Origin: Stomoxys calcitrans
Taxonomy: Eukaryota > Arthropoda > Insecta > Diptera > Muscidae
NCBI RefSeq assembly: GCF_963082655.1
Contig: NC_081556.1
Coordinates: forward strand, 154,142,059 to 154,206,058
Length of the DNA stretch: 64,000 nt
Direction of reading: 5' to 3'
Part shown: in pieces, positions 1 through 12,818 of the stretch
Numbering within the stretch: the stretch's first letter is position 1
Layout of the letters: each line of letters opens with the position of its first letter
Notes under the pieces: model-generated
Seen by the model: the letters and a program-made list of their open reading frames with translations, nothing else
Databases searched by the model: none
Told to the model about the DNA's origin: nothing
Translations under genes and position numbers: made by a program

Positions 1-1904
1 TGTGAAAAAGTAATAACAGGAAATCCCCCTATACCAAATCGTAGCTGAGCATATGCTGTGTCCCATATATGTTTTTTTTTTTCTACTTCTTTGTTTGTTT
101 TGTTGTTTGCTAACCTTGTTTGCTGAAAAAAAGGAAACTGTTAAACTGCAGCGAAAATTATAGTGTAACACATCTCACACCAGGGGTGATTAGTTTTTGC
201 AACTTGTTGCTTGTTGCCTTTGTTTGTGGCAAAAACATCCAAATTACATTATTCTGGTGCACCAGAACCTTAAAACAATTTTGAGGGTTGTTGCCACCAC
301 CACCTTTCCTTTAAGCATCTTGCCATTATGGTCCCCTAAACACTCTGCAAAATCTTTTGTTTGGCAAATTGACTTCTCAATGACGTCATGTATATGGGAA
401 TTTTAAAGAAATTACTGTGCCGCACTTCATGTGCCCTAATGTGTTAAATCTTAATTAGTAATTTTTTAATTTCCACACATTAGTACCCCATGCCGAGTTT
501 CAGATTTCTTAGATTTTCTCCAGCATACACATGGTGGGTATCAGGCAGCCAGAAAAAAGTGCTAAAAACTCAATTTCCATAGCCATGGCTCAAAAAAACT
601 AAATTTTGTTTTGGAGGAAGCCATACATCTGAAAAAGAAGCCGACTCAGCTTTCATGTGTTTTGTGTTATTTTTTCCCTTACTTCCATCTGCGGGCAATC
701 AGCTTTAGCTTTAAACCCCAGAATGCATCATCTCCGACTTAAGTGTATGGGCCAGCATTAAAGCGCTAACCTCAGTAGCTAGCTGCCAGCCTGCCTGCCT
801 GCATTTGACGTACTTATCAATTTGACAACGTGTGCTAATGGCGCTAAATAAATAGCTAAACAATTACCAGCAGCGGTGAACTAAAGAGTTACTCTGACAA
901 CAACAATAGCAACAACACACCATCTGTTTGCTGGTGAACAATTGTTGTGTTTATTTATTAGAGTAAATAGGTAATATTGTGTTTCGGCATTATGTATGTG
1001 AATTGCAGTAAAAATAGTCAATATTTATTGTTTGCATACTATATAGGTGTAAACCAAAAATTCTTCAACTACTACAACACAATAAATGAAACAAAAATAC
1101 CAAAAAGTTTACCCATTTTAGTTTTTTTTTTTTGTTTGACTAGTGTTATTTGTTTCTTTTTTTTTTGGTTTGTTTTGTTGCGTGTTGGTCATTATATCAA
1201 TATTTGTTCTTGAAACTCCCGCCAAATTGGAAGTTGCTGTCTTAAGTCTTTTGTTTTGCTATCACTCCCGCCAAATTGGAAGTTGCTGTCTTAAGTCTTT
1301 TGTTTTGCTATCATAAATTTCAAATCTCATATTTGAGTTCAGAGCATTGTCTGCATGTGGCGCTCGCTTAAGTGCGCCATTGTTATATACCAAAGTGTCT
1401 CCATGGATTTGTTGAAAAGCCCAAGTTTGCTTCTTAAGTCTTTTGTTTGGCAAAACAAAACTTTAAGGTCACAAGCATTGGCTTGGTTACCAGATATAGG
1501 CAGTATTAAGGGGAAATATTTGCAAAAAATCTATTAGCAATTCATTTAAGCGGATATTAAGCATAATTTGGCTTTTTTTTACCTCCCATCAAGAGTATAA
1601 ATAGAAAAAATGGCATAGGCTTTATGAGGTTCATGAGAAAAATGTTATCATTCAAAAACCATTGACATCTAAATTTATGATCTTTGCATAAAATATTATA
1701 TTTTGAGACTTTTGTCAATCGCCAGAATTGATTTCAGCACTTCTAAACATCTCTAAGGAAAACATAGATACATTTTATAAAAGCAAATTTTCGTCTTCCT
1801 ATTAGGATGAAACAAAGAAAACTTAATTTCTAGACAAATAAAATAAAATAAATTAACAAGAAAAATAAATTAAAATCAAATATAAAATAAAATAACAAAA
1901 GAAA
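1..1904. other. Unique intronic/upstream sequence
   Basis: AT-rich non-coding sequence with homopolymer A/T runs and CAACAA runs typical of fly introns. Apart from one short tandem duplication (1215-1312) I see no exon, RNA gene or mobile element. If the grh assignment is right, this lies in an intron upstream of the 22.6-kb exon or in the 5' flank; the window does not show which. Confidence 0.5.
1215..1312. repeat. Exact 49-bp tandem duplication
   Basis: The segment starting 'actcccgccaaattggaag' occurs twice head to tail with period 49 (1215-1263 and 1264-1312), with no mismatch that I can see, so it is recent or assembly-derived. Each copy carries the motif CTTAAGTCTTTTGTT (1241, 1290), which recurs at 1433 and, with C for the tenth T, at 10677 and 58072. 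Confidence 0.9.
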
Positions 1905-3076
1905 ACCAGTAAGGAAAGGCAAAAGTTGGGCGGTATCGACTTTATAATACCCTACACCTACCTTATAAATACAAAAGGGGGGGGGGGGGGGGGGGGGGGG
2001 ACTACATCTAATTCTAAACCAAGTTTGATGGACCTCGGCGGATGTATTCAAATAGATTATTAGATTATTAAAATTCCTGTATCAAATTTCGAGCAAAGCA
2101 AATGTGTTCCAAATGTAATAACTACGGACGAGAAATGACAACAAATTATCCGAAATCTGACGAACAAATATATGGGAGCTATATCTAAATCTAAACCGAT
2201 TTCGACCAAACTTTATGGATATTGTGGTCGTCAAGGAAAGCCTTGTGCAAAATTTTGGCAAGATTGGTCAAATAATGCGCTTGCAGTTGCTCTAGAAGTG
2301 AAAATCGGTTTATATATATCGATTTATATATATATATATATACATAAATGAGAGCTTTATCTAAATCTGAACCGATTTCTATGAAATTCACCAGTAACGT
2401 CGAGAGCCGTAAGAAAATCCTTCCTGCCAAATTTCGAGAGAATCGGTTAAAATTTCGAGAGAATCGATTAACAAATGAGCATTTTATTGCAATATTTCTT
2501 AAAATCGGACGAACATAAATATATCTGAACCGATTTCGAGCAAACTTTTCAGATATTGTGGCAATCGTCAAGGAAAGCCTTGTGCAAACTTTTGGCAAGA
2601 TTGGTCAAATAATGCGCTTGCAGTGGTTCTTGGAGTGAAAATCGGGTGATATACATATATGACAGCTATATCTAAATCTGAACCGATTTCTATGAAATTC
2701 ACCCGTAACGAGAGTCATTAAAAAATCCTTCCTGCCAAATTTCGAGCGAATCGGTTAACAAATGAGCACTTTATTGCAATATTTCTTAAAATCGAGAGTT
2801 ATATCTGAATCTAAACCGATTTCCAGCTAACTTATCAGGCTTCGTCTCTAGGCTAAAAAATATATCTGTAGCAAATTTAAAGACGATCGGATGAAAACTG
2901 CGATATTGAAAAACTTGACAGACAGATGGACAGACAGACATAGCTAAATCGAATCAGAAAGCGATTCTGAGTCGATCGGTATGCTTATCAACGAGACTAT
3001 CTCTCTTCCTTCTGGGTGTTACAAACAAATGCACCAAGTTATTATACACTGTACCACAGTAGTGGAGTAGGGTATA
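1905..3076 (+). mobile_element. Family B repetitive element, forward copy
   Basis: It begins with the head motif 'ccagtaaggaaaggcaaaag' followed by 'ataccctacacct', continues through degenerate ~150-bp units ('ctaaatctgaaccgatttctatgaaattca' type), and ends with the tail 'tgtaccacagtagtgg' and 'agtagggtata'. A short GACAGACAGATGG stretch precedes the tail, as in other copies. There is no protein-coding capacity; the open frame on the minus strand here is repeat translation. The transposition mechanism is unknown to me. Confidence 0.7.
1977..2000. repeat. Poly-G tract, 24 G
   Basis: An uninterrupted run of 24 G lies in the head region of the family B copy. This is exceptional in such AT-rich DNA, and the exact length is uncertain given sequencing slippage. 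Confidence 0.9.
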
Positions 3077-3097
3077 ATTACATCAAGTTAAATAAAA

Positions 3098-4073
3098 ACA
3101 AGTAAGAGCGTGCTAAGTTCGGCCGGGCCGAATCTGGCCCCCACCACGGATCACATTGGTCGAGTTCTGTCTGCAGTATCTCTTCTTTGGCAAACAAGGA
3201 ATATTGAATAAGTACTGTTATGCTATTGAAGCTATATCAAGTTATAGTCCGATTCGGACCATAAACGAATGCCAAATATTGTAGAAGTCAAAGTGTAATA
3301 TTTCAGTTCATTCGGATAAGAATTGCGGCTTGTAGGGGCTCAAGAAGCAAAACCGGGAGATAAATTTATATGGGAGCTGTATCAAGCTATTGATCGATTC
3401 AGACCATATTAGACACCTATGTTAAAAGTCATGAGAGAAGCCGATGTACAAAATTTCTGCCAAATCGGATGAGAATTGTGCCCTCTAGAGGCTCAAGAAG
3501 TCAAGATCCTAGATCGGTGCCAAATCGGATGACAATTGCGCCCTCTAGAGGCTCAAGAAGTCAAGACCCCAGATCGGTTTATATGGCAACTATATCAAAA
3601 CATGAATCGATTTGAACCATACGTAGCGAAGTTGTTGGAAGTGATACCAGAACACCACCTGCAAAATTTAAGTCAAATCGGACGAAAATTGTGCCCTCTA
3701 GAGGCTCAAGAAGTCAAGACCCAAAATCGCTTTATATGGTAACTATATCAGGTTATGTACCGATTTTAACCATACTTTGCGCCGTTGTTGGAAGTAATAC
3801 CAAAACACCACGTGCAAAACATGGACCGATATGACCCATTTACAATCACAACTGACCAACTCTCATAAAAAGTATTATATATATTATTTCATTAGTATTT
3901 CAAGCGGCTAGCTTTACTGCTTCGGACGGATAGACGGACATGGCCAGATCGACATAAAATGACATGACGATCAAGAATATATATACACTTTATGGGGTCT
4001 CAGACACATATTTCGAGGTGTTACAAACAGAATGACAAAATTAGTATACCCCCATCCTATGATGGTGGGTATA
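3098..4073 (+). mobile_element. Family A repetitive element, forward copy
   Basis: Head 'aagtaagagcgtgctaag' plus the GC-rich near-palindrome 'ttcggccgggccgaa' at about 3118. The body is ~153-bp units carrying 'gccctctagaggctcaagaa' and 'tatatggcaactatatca'. The tail is 'tatacccccatcctatgatgg' at about 4050. It follows the family B tail by about 20 bp, an arrangement repeated elsewhere in the window. Confidence 0.75.
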
Positions 4074-4090
4074 GCAAAACTAAAACCGAC

Positions 4091-5181
4091 AAATGAAAAG
4101 GCATTAAGTTCGACTGGGCCGAGCTTTGGATACCCACCACCTCGGGTATATATGTAAACCCCATTTCACCACAATCTGGCGAAAATTGGATAACTTAAGC
4201 ACCCAAATTTGGCATGGACATTGAGTGGTCTAATATATATGTCACTATTCAATTTTGTAGAAATAAATATTGGTCTTTTTGATAGATATATCCAATTATA
4301 AACCGATGTGAACAATATTAAGGTCGGATATCGTGCGGATCAGAAAATTTCACTGTTTCAAATTTCAACGAAATCGGGTAATAAATAAAGCTTTTATGGG
4401 CTTCAGACCCTTTATTGGCAGATCGGTCTATGTGGCAGCTATATCTAAATATAGTGCGATCAAAACCATATTTAGATCTGATGTTGGGAGGTCTTAACCT
4501 ACTCCCTGTATTAAATTTCAGCAAAATCGGGTAATAAATAAAGCTTTTATGGCCTTCAGACCCTTTATCGGGAGATCGGTCTATATAACAGCTACATCCA
4601 AATATAGTCTGATCTGAACCGTATTTACGTCAGATGTTGGAAGGCTTGATATAACCCACTGTTTCCGATTTCAGCGAAATCGAGTAATAAATAAATCTTT
4701 TATGGGCTTCAGACCCTTTATCGGCAGATCGGTCCATATGGCAGCTATATCTAAATATTGTCCGATATGAACCATGCCAAGGTCAGATGTCGCGAGGCTT
4801 AAAATAACTCAGTGTTTCAAATTTCAGTGAAATTGGGCAATAAATAAAGCTTTTCTGGGCATTAGACCCTTTATCAGAAAATCGGTCTATATAGCAGCTA
4901 TATCCAAATATGGTCCGATTTGGCCCGTTCAAGAACTTAACCAGCGTGCATCAAAAAGACGTATCTGTGCCAAATTTCAGCTCAATATCTCAATTTCTGA
5001 AGGCTCTAGAGTGATTTCAACAGACGAACGGACAGACGGACAGACAGACTAAATCGAATCAGAATGTGATTTTGAGTCGATCGGTATACTTGTCAATGGG
5101 TCTATCTCTCTTCCTTTTGGGGGTTACACACATATGCTTTAAGTTATTATGCCCTGTACCACAGTAGTGGTGTAGGGTATA
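4091..5181 (+). mobile_element. Family C head with family B tail (chimeric element)
   Basis: Starts 'aaatgaaaaggcattaagtt' and 'cgactgggccgagctttgga' then 'tacccaccacctcgggtata' (family C head). The units contain 'agaccctttatcggcagatc' and 'atatggcagctatatctaaa'. From about 5030 it ends in the family B tail (GACGGACAGACAGAC, then 'gccctgtaccacagtagtgg'). The mixed ends imply recombination or template switching between families. Confidence 0.65.
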
Positions 5182-7168
5182 AATACCATAACAAATCAAA
5201 AATTGTTACAAATAATTCGCTAAATCTTTGATTTGTTAGATGAACAAAATGATTTTTGTCTCGCTGTGATAGCCATTTACCACGTGCGGTTCATGTTTCA
5301 AGCTACTGTTGGCATAAACTCATCTACAAAATAATTACATTTAATTATTTATTTTTACTATGTCTCCACTGTTTTACCTAAATATGTTATTGTTGTTGTA
5401 GTTGGTGTTGTCTTATTTTTTGTATTCTGTTGTGTTTTGTAGCAGAACAAGATAATGATGAGTTTAAGTGTTAAACTTAAATTTAATTTAACAGATGCAG
5501 ACAAGAGGAATTACCTTTTATAACCGACAGACAACAGCAGAGGGAAAAAATGTTTAACAACACCGACAAAATCTACTTAATTGTATAACAAACTTACACA
5601 CACACACACACACACGTACATACATATATTCACACAAAACTCATTTCATCAACATTTAGCCTTGAAACACAGGCAGGCAAATGATCTACAGAAAAATCTA
5701 TTTGAAGTAAATCAGTAACAGAAATCATCAACAACAACATTAACATAGACTTTTGAAAACATTTACAAACATTTTTTTGGAGAGCAAAACAAAAACTCGT
5801 GTCAGTTAGTTAGACAGACAGACAGACAGACGTTGTTGAAGCCTAAGAAAATCATACAAATATGCGTTTTATTTGAAGCCTAATGGTAGCCGGCAACAAG
5901 AAAACATAAATTACCCAAAATCATTGCTAGAAGTTGGGTGAACAACATGAGCTGCGTTTCATATGTGGTGGCTTCTTAACTGGTAGCGCTAGCGGCAACT
6001 AATTTTGTGACTGCCGTTGCTGCTGCTGGTGGTGGTGGTGATGCTGGTGGTGTTGGTATGTGTGTACAACAGTGCAAATTACAATGCAATTAATATGCAA
6101 ATATGCCCACACGTCGTCTTACATTGCATTTATAAACAATTATTACAATATTAACAAATAATGGCCACAACAGAACAGCCAGCCAGCCTGCCAGCCAATG
6201 GTAAGGCTAGCTTAGAAACACCACCAGTAAAGTCACAGGCCCAGCTACACCACCACTTGTTTTTCCTCAGAGACCTGCTGTAACTTTTATTTTTCACTGC
6301 TTGCTGGTTTGTCTTCTCTCATATTTATCATTTTTGTCAATAATTTTGAAAGAAAATCTATTACGCTCTTGTGCTTATGCTTCGACAGTATGTGTGTGTG
6401 TGTGTGTCTGTATGTACGACTGTGTCTCACTTTTGAATTATTGATTGATGTTTGAGTGGGAAAAATTTGAAAACTATTCAAATTTTATTTTTTTCCAAAT
6501 TAATTTCAATCTTTGTTATATCTCTTTGATTGTGGTGGCCGGTTGTGTGACGCAGATTGCCAATAAACAAACACGTTTTGAAAAGAGCACACGCCATATA
6601 AACTCTATTTCATGTTCACTACTATCAATTGATTAATTATGGCTGAATTAGTGTTTGTTTTTATTATTATTTTGGCTAACATTGTCAGCGACAAATAATA
6701 AGTTAAGGTATACCATGGACAAGAAAGAAGAGAAAATAAATGAACCACTTGGTACTCAGGTTTTTATAACAAAACTAATTGTGAAATATTAATAAAAATA
6801 TATCACCTTAAGAATGTTGGCGTTACTTCACAATGAAAACTAATGATACCAGTATGTAGGCTTAAGCACGAGGTCATGTTATATGCATGGTGAAACAAAG
6901 AGCATGCGCTAAACTGATGAGAAAATCTAAACCCATTTCTATCTCAATAAAGATGGTAAAAAGATGTCCTACTACTCATTATTGGGTACTAATAAGGGTC
7001 TGAGATATTGTGAATATTTGGTTCATGCCAGGATTAAGGCCTCATTTAATATCTCTTTGATTCTAGATCTCAACCTCAACGGTATTTCAAGGTTCCAATC
7101 ATCCAGTTGTTTTTTTTCGAGAATACAAAAGAAAACCAGAAATGTAGAAAAATACGACTTGAACCCTC
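5182..7168. other. Unique intronic sequence with short microsatellites
   Basis: AT-rich, with (CA)n at 5595-5614, GACA repeats at about 5814-5832, (TG)n at about 6391-6407 and a GGTGGTGGTGATGCTGGTGG stretch near 6030. The open frames are short, unconserved-looking and low complexity. No exon is recognised. Confidence 0.55.
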
Positions 7169-9001
7169 AACAAGTAAAAAGGCAGTAAAATCGGCCGGGC
7201 CGAACTTTGGATACCCACCACCTTGGCCACCACCTGATGATTAGTCTCTATGGCAGCTATAGCTATTTATAGCCTGGTCTGGACCATTTTCGGGACAGAT
7301 CTTGCGAGTCTTAATACAACTCACTCTACCAAATTTCAGCGAAGTCGGGTTATAAATGCGCCTGTTATAAATCTAAGACCCAAAATAGGCAGATCGTTCT
7401 ATATGGCAGCTATATGTAAATATGGTCCGACAAATACCATATTCGGGTTGGATGTCGAGGCCGAGGCCGGAATGTAAACCATCTGTCATCAAAATTCGGT
7501 GAAAATTGCATACCCTATGTCCCATAGCAGTTATATCGAAATGTGTTCCGTTTTGGACCAAATACTAATAAGCACAAGTCATTGTTCAATTGTGTATAAC
7601 CAAATATCTGAAGCATATTTGACATTGATGTCGATGCCTAACATAAGTCATTGTGTCAATCGGATTATAAATGCGGCTTTTTTGGGGCCAAGACTTTAAA
7701 TCGAGATATCGGTGTATATGGCAGCTATATGCAAATCTTGATCGATCTAGACCAAATTGCAGAAATATGTGGAGGGGCTGAACTTAACTCTCTGTCCAAA
7801 ATTTCGGCGACATCAGACAATAAATGCGTTTTTTATACCCCCAAAACCTAAAACCGAGAGATCGGTCTAAATGGCAGCTATATACAAATCTGGACCTATC
7901 TGCCCAAATTTCGGCGACATCGGACAATAAACGCGCCTTATTTGGGCCTAAAACCTTAAATCGAGAGATCGGTCTATATGGCAGCTATATCCAAAACTAA
8001 TCCGATCTGCGTAAAATTTAACAAGAATATCGAAGGGCCTAACACAACTCACTGTCCCAAAGTTTGGCAAAATCGGGCAATAAATGCGCTTTTGTAGCCC
8101 AAAAATCTAAAACCGAGAGATCGGTCTATATGGCAGCTATATTCAAATCTGGACCGATCTACGCCATATTGCAGAAGTATATCGAGGGGCTTAACTTAAC
8201 TCACTGTCCCAAATTTCGGCGATATCGGACAATAAATGCGCTTTTTATAGCCCCAAAACCTTAAACCGAGAGATCGGTCTATATGGCAGCTATATATCGG
8301 ACAATAAATGCTCCTTTTATGGGTCCAAAACATTAAATTGAGAGATCGGTCTATATGACAGCTATATTCAAATCTGATCCGATCAGGGCCAAATTGAAGA
8401 AGGATGTCGAAGGGCCTTAGTCAAATCACTGTTTCAAATTTCAGCGACATCGGACAATAAATGCGCTTTTTATGGACCCAAAACCTAAAAACGGGAGATC
8501 GGTCTACATGGCAGCTATATCCAAATCTGATCTGATCAGGGCCAACTTGAAGAAAGATGTCAAAGGACCTAAGACAACTCACTGTCCCAAATTTCAGCAA
8601 AATCGGTTAATAAATGTGGCTTTTATGGGCCTAAGACCCCAATTCGAAGGATCGGTCTATATGGCAGCTATATCCAAATCTGATCCGATCAGGTCCAACT
8701 TGAAGAAAGATGTCGAACGGCCTAACACAACTCACTGTCCCAAATTTCAGCAAAATCGGATAATAAATGTGGCTTTTATTGACCTAAGACCCTAAATCGG
8801 CGGATCGGTCTATATGGGGACTATATCAAGATATAGTCCGATATAGTCCATCTTCAAACTTAACCTGCTTATGGACAAAAAAATAATCTGTGCAAAGTTT
8901 CAACTCAATATCTCTATTTTTAAAGACGGAAATTGATATTTCGATTTGTTGCAAACGGAATGACAAAATGAATATTCCCCCATCCTTCGGTGGTAGGTAT
9001 A
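7169..9001 (+). mobile_element. Family C repetitive element, forward copy with a regular 153-bp array
   Basis: Head 'aacaagtaaaaaggcag' with 'tcggccgggccgaactttgg' and 'atacccaccacc'. The landmark 'ggtctayatgg' recurs at 8123, 8276, 8348, 8501, 8654 and 8807. Four of those five intervals are exactly 153 bp and one is 72 bp, a deleted unit. The tail near 8970 is 'attcccccatccttcggtgg'. Because 153 is a multiple of three, open frames run through several units; these are not genes. Confidence 0.75.
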
Positions 9002-9007
9002 AAAAAT

Positions 9008-9096
9008 CGCCTTATCAACGCGTCACCTTCGTTCCTTAACAGCTTAGCTGGCAATTCTTCGGCTCCTGCCGCCTTGTCAGCATATGGCGCTGAACG
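9008..9096 (-). pseudogene. Small non-LTR reverse transcriptase fragment
   Basis: On the minus strand this encodes KAAGAEELPAKLLRNEGDAL, which resembles the 'NKAAGADGLPAELLKNGGDAL' class of N-terminal reverse transcriptase motif in LINE ORF2 proteins. Only about 30 codons remain, wedged between a family C tail and a family A/B element. It is a relic without function; the clade cannot be decided from this length. Confidence 0.5.
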
Positions 9097-9128
9097 CTGT
9101 TTTTTAATACATGTAGCTGTGACTATCC

Positions 9129-10140
9129 TTTTCATACCCTACACCACTACTGTGGTACAGGGTATTATAACTTAGTGAATTAGTTTGTAACACCCAAAAG
9201 GAAGAGAGATAGACCCATCGATAAGTATACCGATCGACTCAGAATCACTTTCTGAATTGATTTAGCTATGTCCGTCTGTCTATTTGTCGAAAGCACGCTA
9301 ATTTTCGAAGGAGTACAGCTACTTTTTATTTGTGTCGGTTCGGATTGTAAATGGGTTATATCGGTCCATGTTTTGGTATAGCTGCCATATAAACGATCTT
9401 GGGTCTTGACTTCTTGAGCCACTAGAGGGCACAATTTTTATCCGATTTGGCTGAAATTTTGCATGAGGTGTTCTATTATGACTTCCAACAACTGTGCTGA
9501 GTATGGTTGAAATTGGTTCATAACCTGATGTAGCTGCCTTAGAAACCGATCTCGGGTCTTGACTTCTTGAGCCACTAGTGGGCACAATTTTTATCCGGTT
9601 TGGCTGAAATTTTGCATGAAATATTTTGGTGTGATTATCAACAACTGTGCCAAGTATGATTCACAATCTGATATAGCTCCTATGCGCTTCTTGAGCCTTT
9701 GGAGGCAGCAATTCTTATACGATTTGGCTGAAACCGATCTCCCGATTATACTTCTTGAGCCTTTAGAGGCAGTAATTCTTACACGAAATCTTGCAAAACG
9801 ACTTCTTGTATGACCTTTAACATACGTTTTAAATAAGGTCTAAATCGGTCTATTCCCTGATATAGCTCCTATATAAAAAAAACTCCCAATATTATTTCTT
9901 AAGCCACTAGAGGGCGCAATTCTTATCCGATTTGGCTGAAATTTTGCACAAAGACTTCCACTTTGGTCACCAACAGCCGGTTCATAGTTATGTGTAGCTG
10001 AAATAATGTAGCAATTCTTATCCATTATACTTTGTTTGTCTATAAAGTGATGTCGCCCAAAGAACTCGAAAAATGTGATCTATGGTGGAGGGTATATAAG
10101 CTGCGGCCAGTCTGAACTTGGCACGCTTTTACTTGTTTAA
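9129..10140 (-). mobile_element. Family B tail joined to family A body, reverse orientation
   Basis: Opens with the reversed family B tail 'tataccctacaccactactg', then passes at about 9285 into reversed family A tail and body ('cgaaagcacgctaattttcg', 'cttgagccactagagggc'). It ends in the reversed family A head 'gaacttggcacgcttttact' at about 10113. The head is one arm of the inverted repeat at 10035-10288. Confidence 0.65.
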
Positions 10141-10288
10141 AGAAAGCATTAAATCAAGGTCTAGGAAGATTTAATGCTTTCTTTAAACAAGTAAAAGCGT
10201 TCTAAGTTCAGACTGGCCGAAGCTTATATACCCTCCACCATAGATCACATTTTTCGAGTTCTTTGGGCGACATCACTTTGTAGACAAA
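10035..10288. repeat. Near-perfect inverted repeat, 121-bp arms, 12-bp spacer
   Basis: Left arm 10035-10155 and right arm 10168-10288 are reverse complements with only a few mismatches by eye; the spacer is 'aaggtctaggaa'. Each arm is a family A head plus 17 bp of a shared 'aaagaaagcattaaatc' flank. Two heads therefore face each other and would form a long hairpin as RNA or single-stranded DNA. Confidence 0.85.
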
Positions 10289-12368
10289 AAGGGATTGTTG
10301 GAATTTTTCAATTATTGCTACTGATTTTAAAATATCTATACTGCCGTAGTTGTAAAAAAATGTAAATGATTTGTGAAAAGATTTTCACTAATCAATCTTT
10401 AAATTTTGGCTCTTTTTTTCTTTATATATGGTTTTTTATGTTTCATATAAATATTTCATTCAAATTTGTCTCCATGAAAATCACATGCTATTTTAATATC
10501 CTGTTTCGTTGTTTTTTTGTTTGTTTGACATTTCAAAAAAAATATGTTTCACATCGAATGTTCTCATCGAGCTCAGATATGTTGTCAAATTAGCATGCTC
10601 ATGGTCAAAAAAGTGCTATTGATTGCAATATTGGGTTAAACCATTGGAATGTGTATTAAACATAGCATGTATGTGTCTTAAGTCTTTCGTTATGCTTTAC
10701 ATTACACACTGTGTCATTTCGCCTTGCTAACACTCACATTTACATGTCGATGTAACATTTGTATGACTTTGGAATGGCAATTAATTTTGCAATATTGCAA
10801 GTCTCAGCATTTGATATTAAAAAAAAAACAGCATACAACAATAACAATTGCAATGCATGCTCGCTCAAAAGTGTTGCTGGTGTAAGGGGTAATTGCTAAC
10901 AAACTTTTAATTTGGTATAGTTAGACGATTTTTTTTTTTCATTCAATAATTTCAGGCCATTTAATATGACTTTTGAAACTTTGTTTAAATCCCCTTACTA
11001 AAGTTCAAACAACTTAAGCGATTAGAGATTTTTCTGTGAGTTTTTTTTTTCCAACAATTTGACTTAATTCTTTTTGATGGCTGTGTGCAAGATGATGGAG
11101 CTTTTGGAAATACTGTTGTTGTTGTTTTTTTTTTGATTATTCTTAATCGCTTGATAAGTCAATTAAATCTACTTAGGCATGCATCATCGATCATATATTG
11201 CCAAACTTGCAATCGCACACACATGCAGGCAGGTACCTTTTGAAATGGATTTTCCTGCAGCAAGAAAATCGAGAAACCAGCCAACAGCATCAACAAAATA
11301 ATTAAAAAGATATACAAATATATTCTCCATAGCTTGGTTTTATGTGATCAATCATTATTAGGTTTTATACTTGAGTAAAATATTTAAACTTTATTTTGTT
11401 GTTGTTGTTGGTATTTTTCCATTCGCACCACAAGGTTAAATTGAAAACGAAAAATTGTCGTAGAGCCTCCATGCATAGTGTGAAACCTTTCGCTTTTTGT
11501 TTGTTTTTGTTTCGTTTTTTTCTATACGTAGAGTGACTTTATTTTTCCTTTATATATCGCTCATGAACAGCCAACAGGCAATACCAGCAACAACATCAGC
11601 CAAATTCATGATAAATCATACGGAAGTGCGTATTTTACATATGTCAAGTGTCTGTTCGATTGTGAGTGTATTAATGTATAAATCAGTTGTTACTGTTACG
11701 CTGTGTGCGTGTGTTGTTGTGTTGTGTTTATGTCTGCGCTACATTAAAACAAAATTGTGTATATGTCACCTTTTAACCTTGAAATTTTTTATTTATTAAA
11801 CATTAACACCATATAATGTCATTTTCGTGTATATGGTCTTACGTACTTATAACTGTACGTGTGTGTGTGTGTGTGTTTGTATTTTTCTTTAGTGTTGGTC
11901 TTATGCATTCAATTTCATTTTATTGTATTATTACCACTGTAAGTTTTTTTCCATTAATTTCTTTGTTGGCTTACATTTTTTTCATTTTTTTGTTTTGTGG
12001 TATTTGTTCGTTTTTCTTCATTATATTTTTCTCACACTTTGTATGTTTGTTTTATATCTTTGATTATTGTTGTTGTTGCCTATTTTCAATTTGATTGGAT
12101 AAATGAATGAAGTCAATAGCAAAAGTCATCGTTTGTTAGAGTTTAATCAGCATTGGTAATATTTTTAATTGCAATGGCCAACATACTTTGGAGCATTGTG
12201 AGCAGTAGCTGTATGCATGCACCAACCATCATCTATCCAACGGCCAGGTCGAACGACCGACCAGCAGCAGTATCAATTGCTTTTGTAATCAACTAGAATG
12301 ACACTTTGCTACAGAGCTTAGTTGTTTCATAAATAAATTCGAGAGTGCAGGTATTTTGATTGCCTTAA
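10289..12368. other. Unique intronic sequence
   Basis: AT-rich, T-run-rich DNA with (GT)n at about 11857-11875 and many TTGTTG runs. Open frames at 11.5-12.1 kb are F/V/C-rich translations of T/GT-rich DNA and do not look like genes. One CTTAAGTCTTTCGTT motif lies at 10677-10691. Confidence 0.55.
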
Positions 12369-12462
12369 AAGTGATACCGCGCATAGAACTCGACAAATGC
12401 GTTCCATGGTAGAGGCTATATAAGATTCGGCCCGGCCGAACTTAGCACTCTCTTACTTGTTT
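12369..12462 (-). repeat. Isolated family A terminus
   Basis: Only the reversed head is present: 'gataccgcgcatagaactcg', the GGCCCGGCC palindrome near 12430, and 'cttagcactctcttacttgt'. No body units follow, so it is a solo or truncated end. Confidence 0.65.
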
Positions 12463-12540
12463 TGCTCTAATATCGAGTCCGAAACGATTGTCTTTTAGAG
12501 ACGATAATGAGCGGTGAAGTTAAACGTGGCCGTGGTCAGT

Positions 12541-12636
12541 AAGGGGACAACTACAGCTGAAAACTTTTCTGAGTTTCTCGCCAGGACTTGAATCCATATG
12601 CGCAGCTTCATATGCTGATATTCTAACGTTTAAGCC
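12541..12636 (-). repeat. Diverged tRNA-derived SINE relative
   Basis: Read on the minus strand, it has a B-box-like 'gattcaagtcctggcgaga' followed by 'cagctgtagttgtcccctta'. This matches the order of the SINE at 28961 and 44097 (box B, 'ctggcgagac', then 'cagcggtggttttcccctcc'). Divergence is high, so it is an older or different subfamily; the 5' part is hard to align. Confidence 0.45.
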
Positions 12637-12818
12637 TGCCTTTTTCGCTCGGAAGTTAGCGGGCTTTTCACAGACAGCAGGCCAGTGGGCTTTATAACGA
12701 CTTGAAATGTCATGGATATTAAGAATATGAACGACAAAGTTGGATCTAATGTTTTATGTCATATTTGTTATCTATTGCCTAATACGTTTCATTTGAGTGG
12801 CATATTGGCATGAACTTT

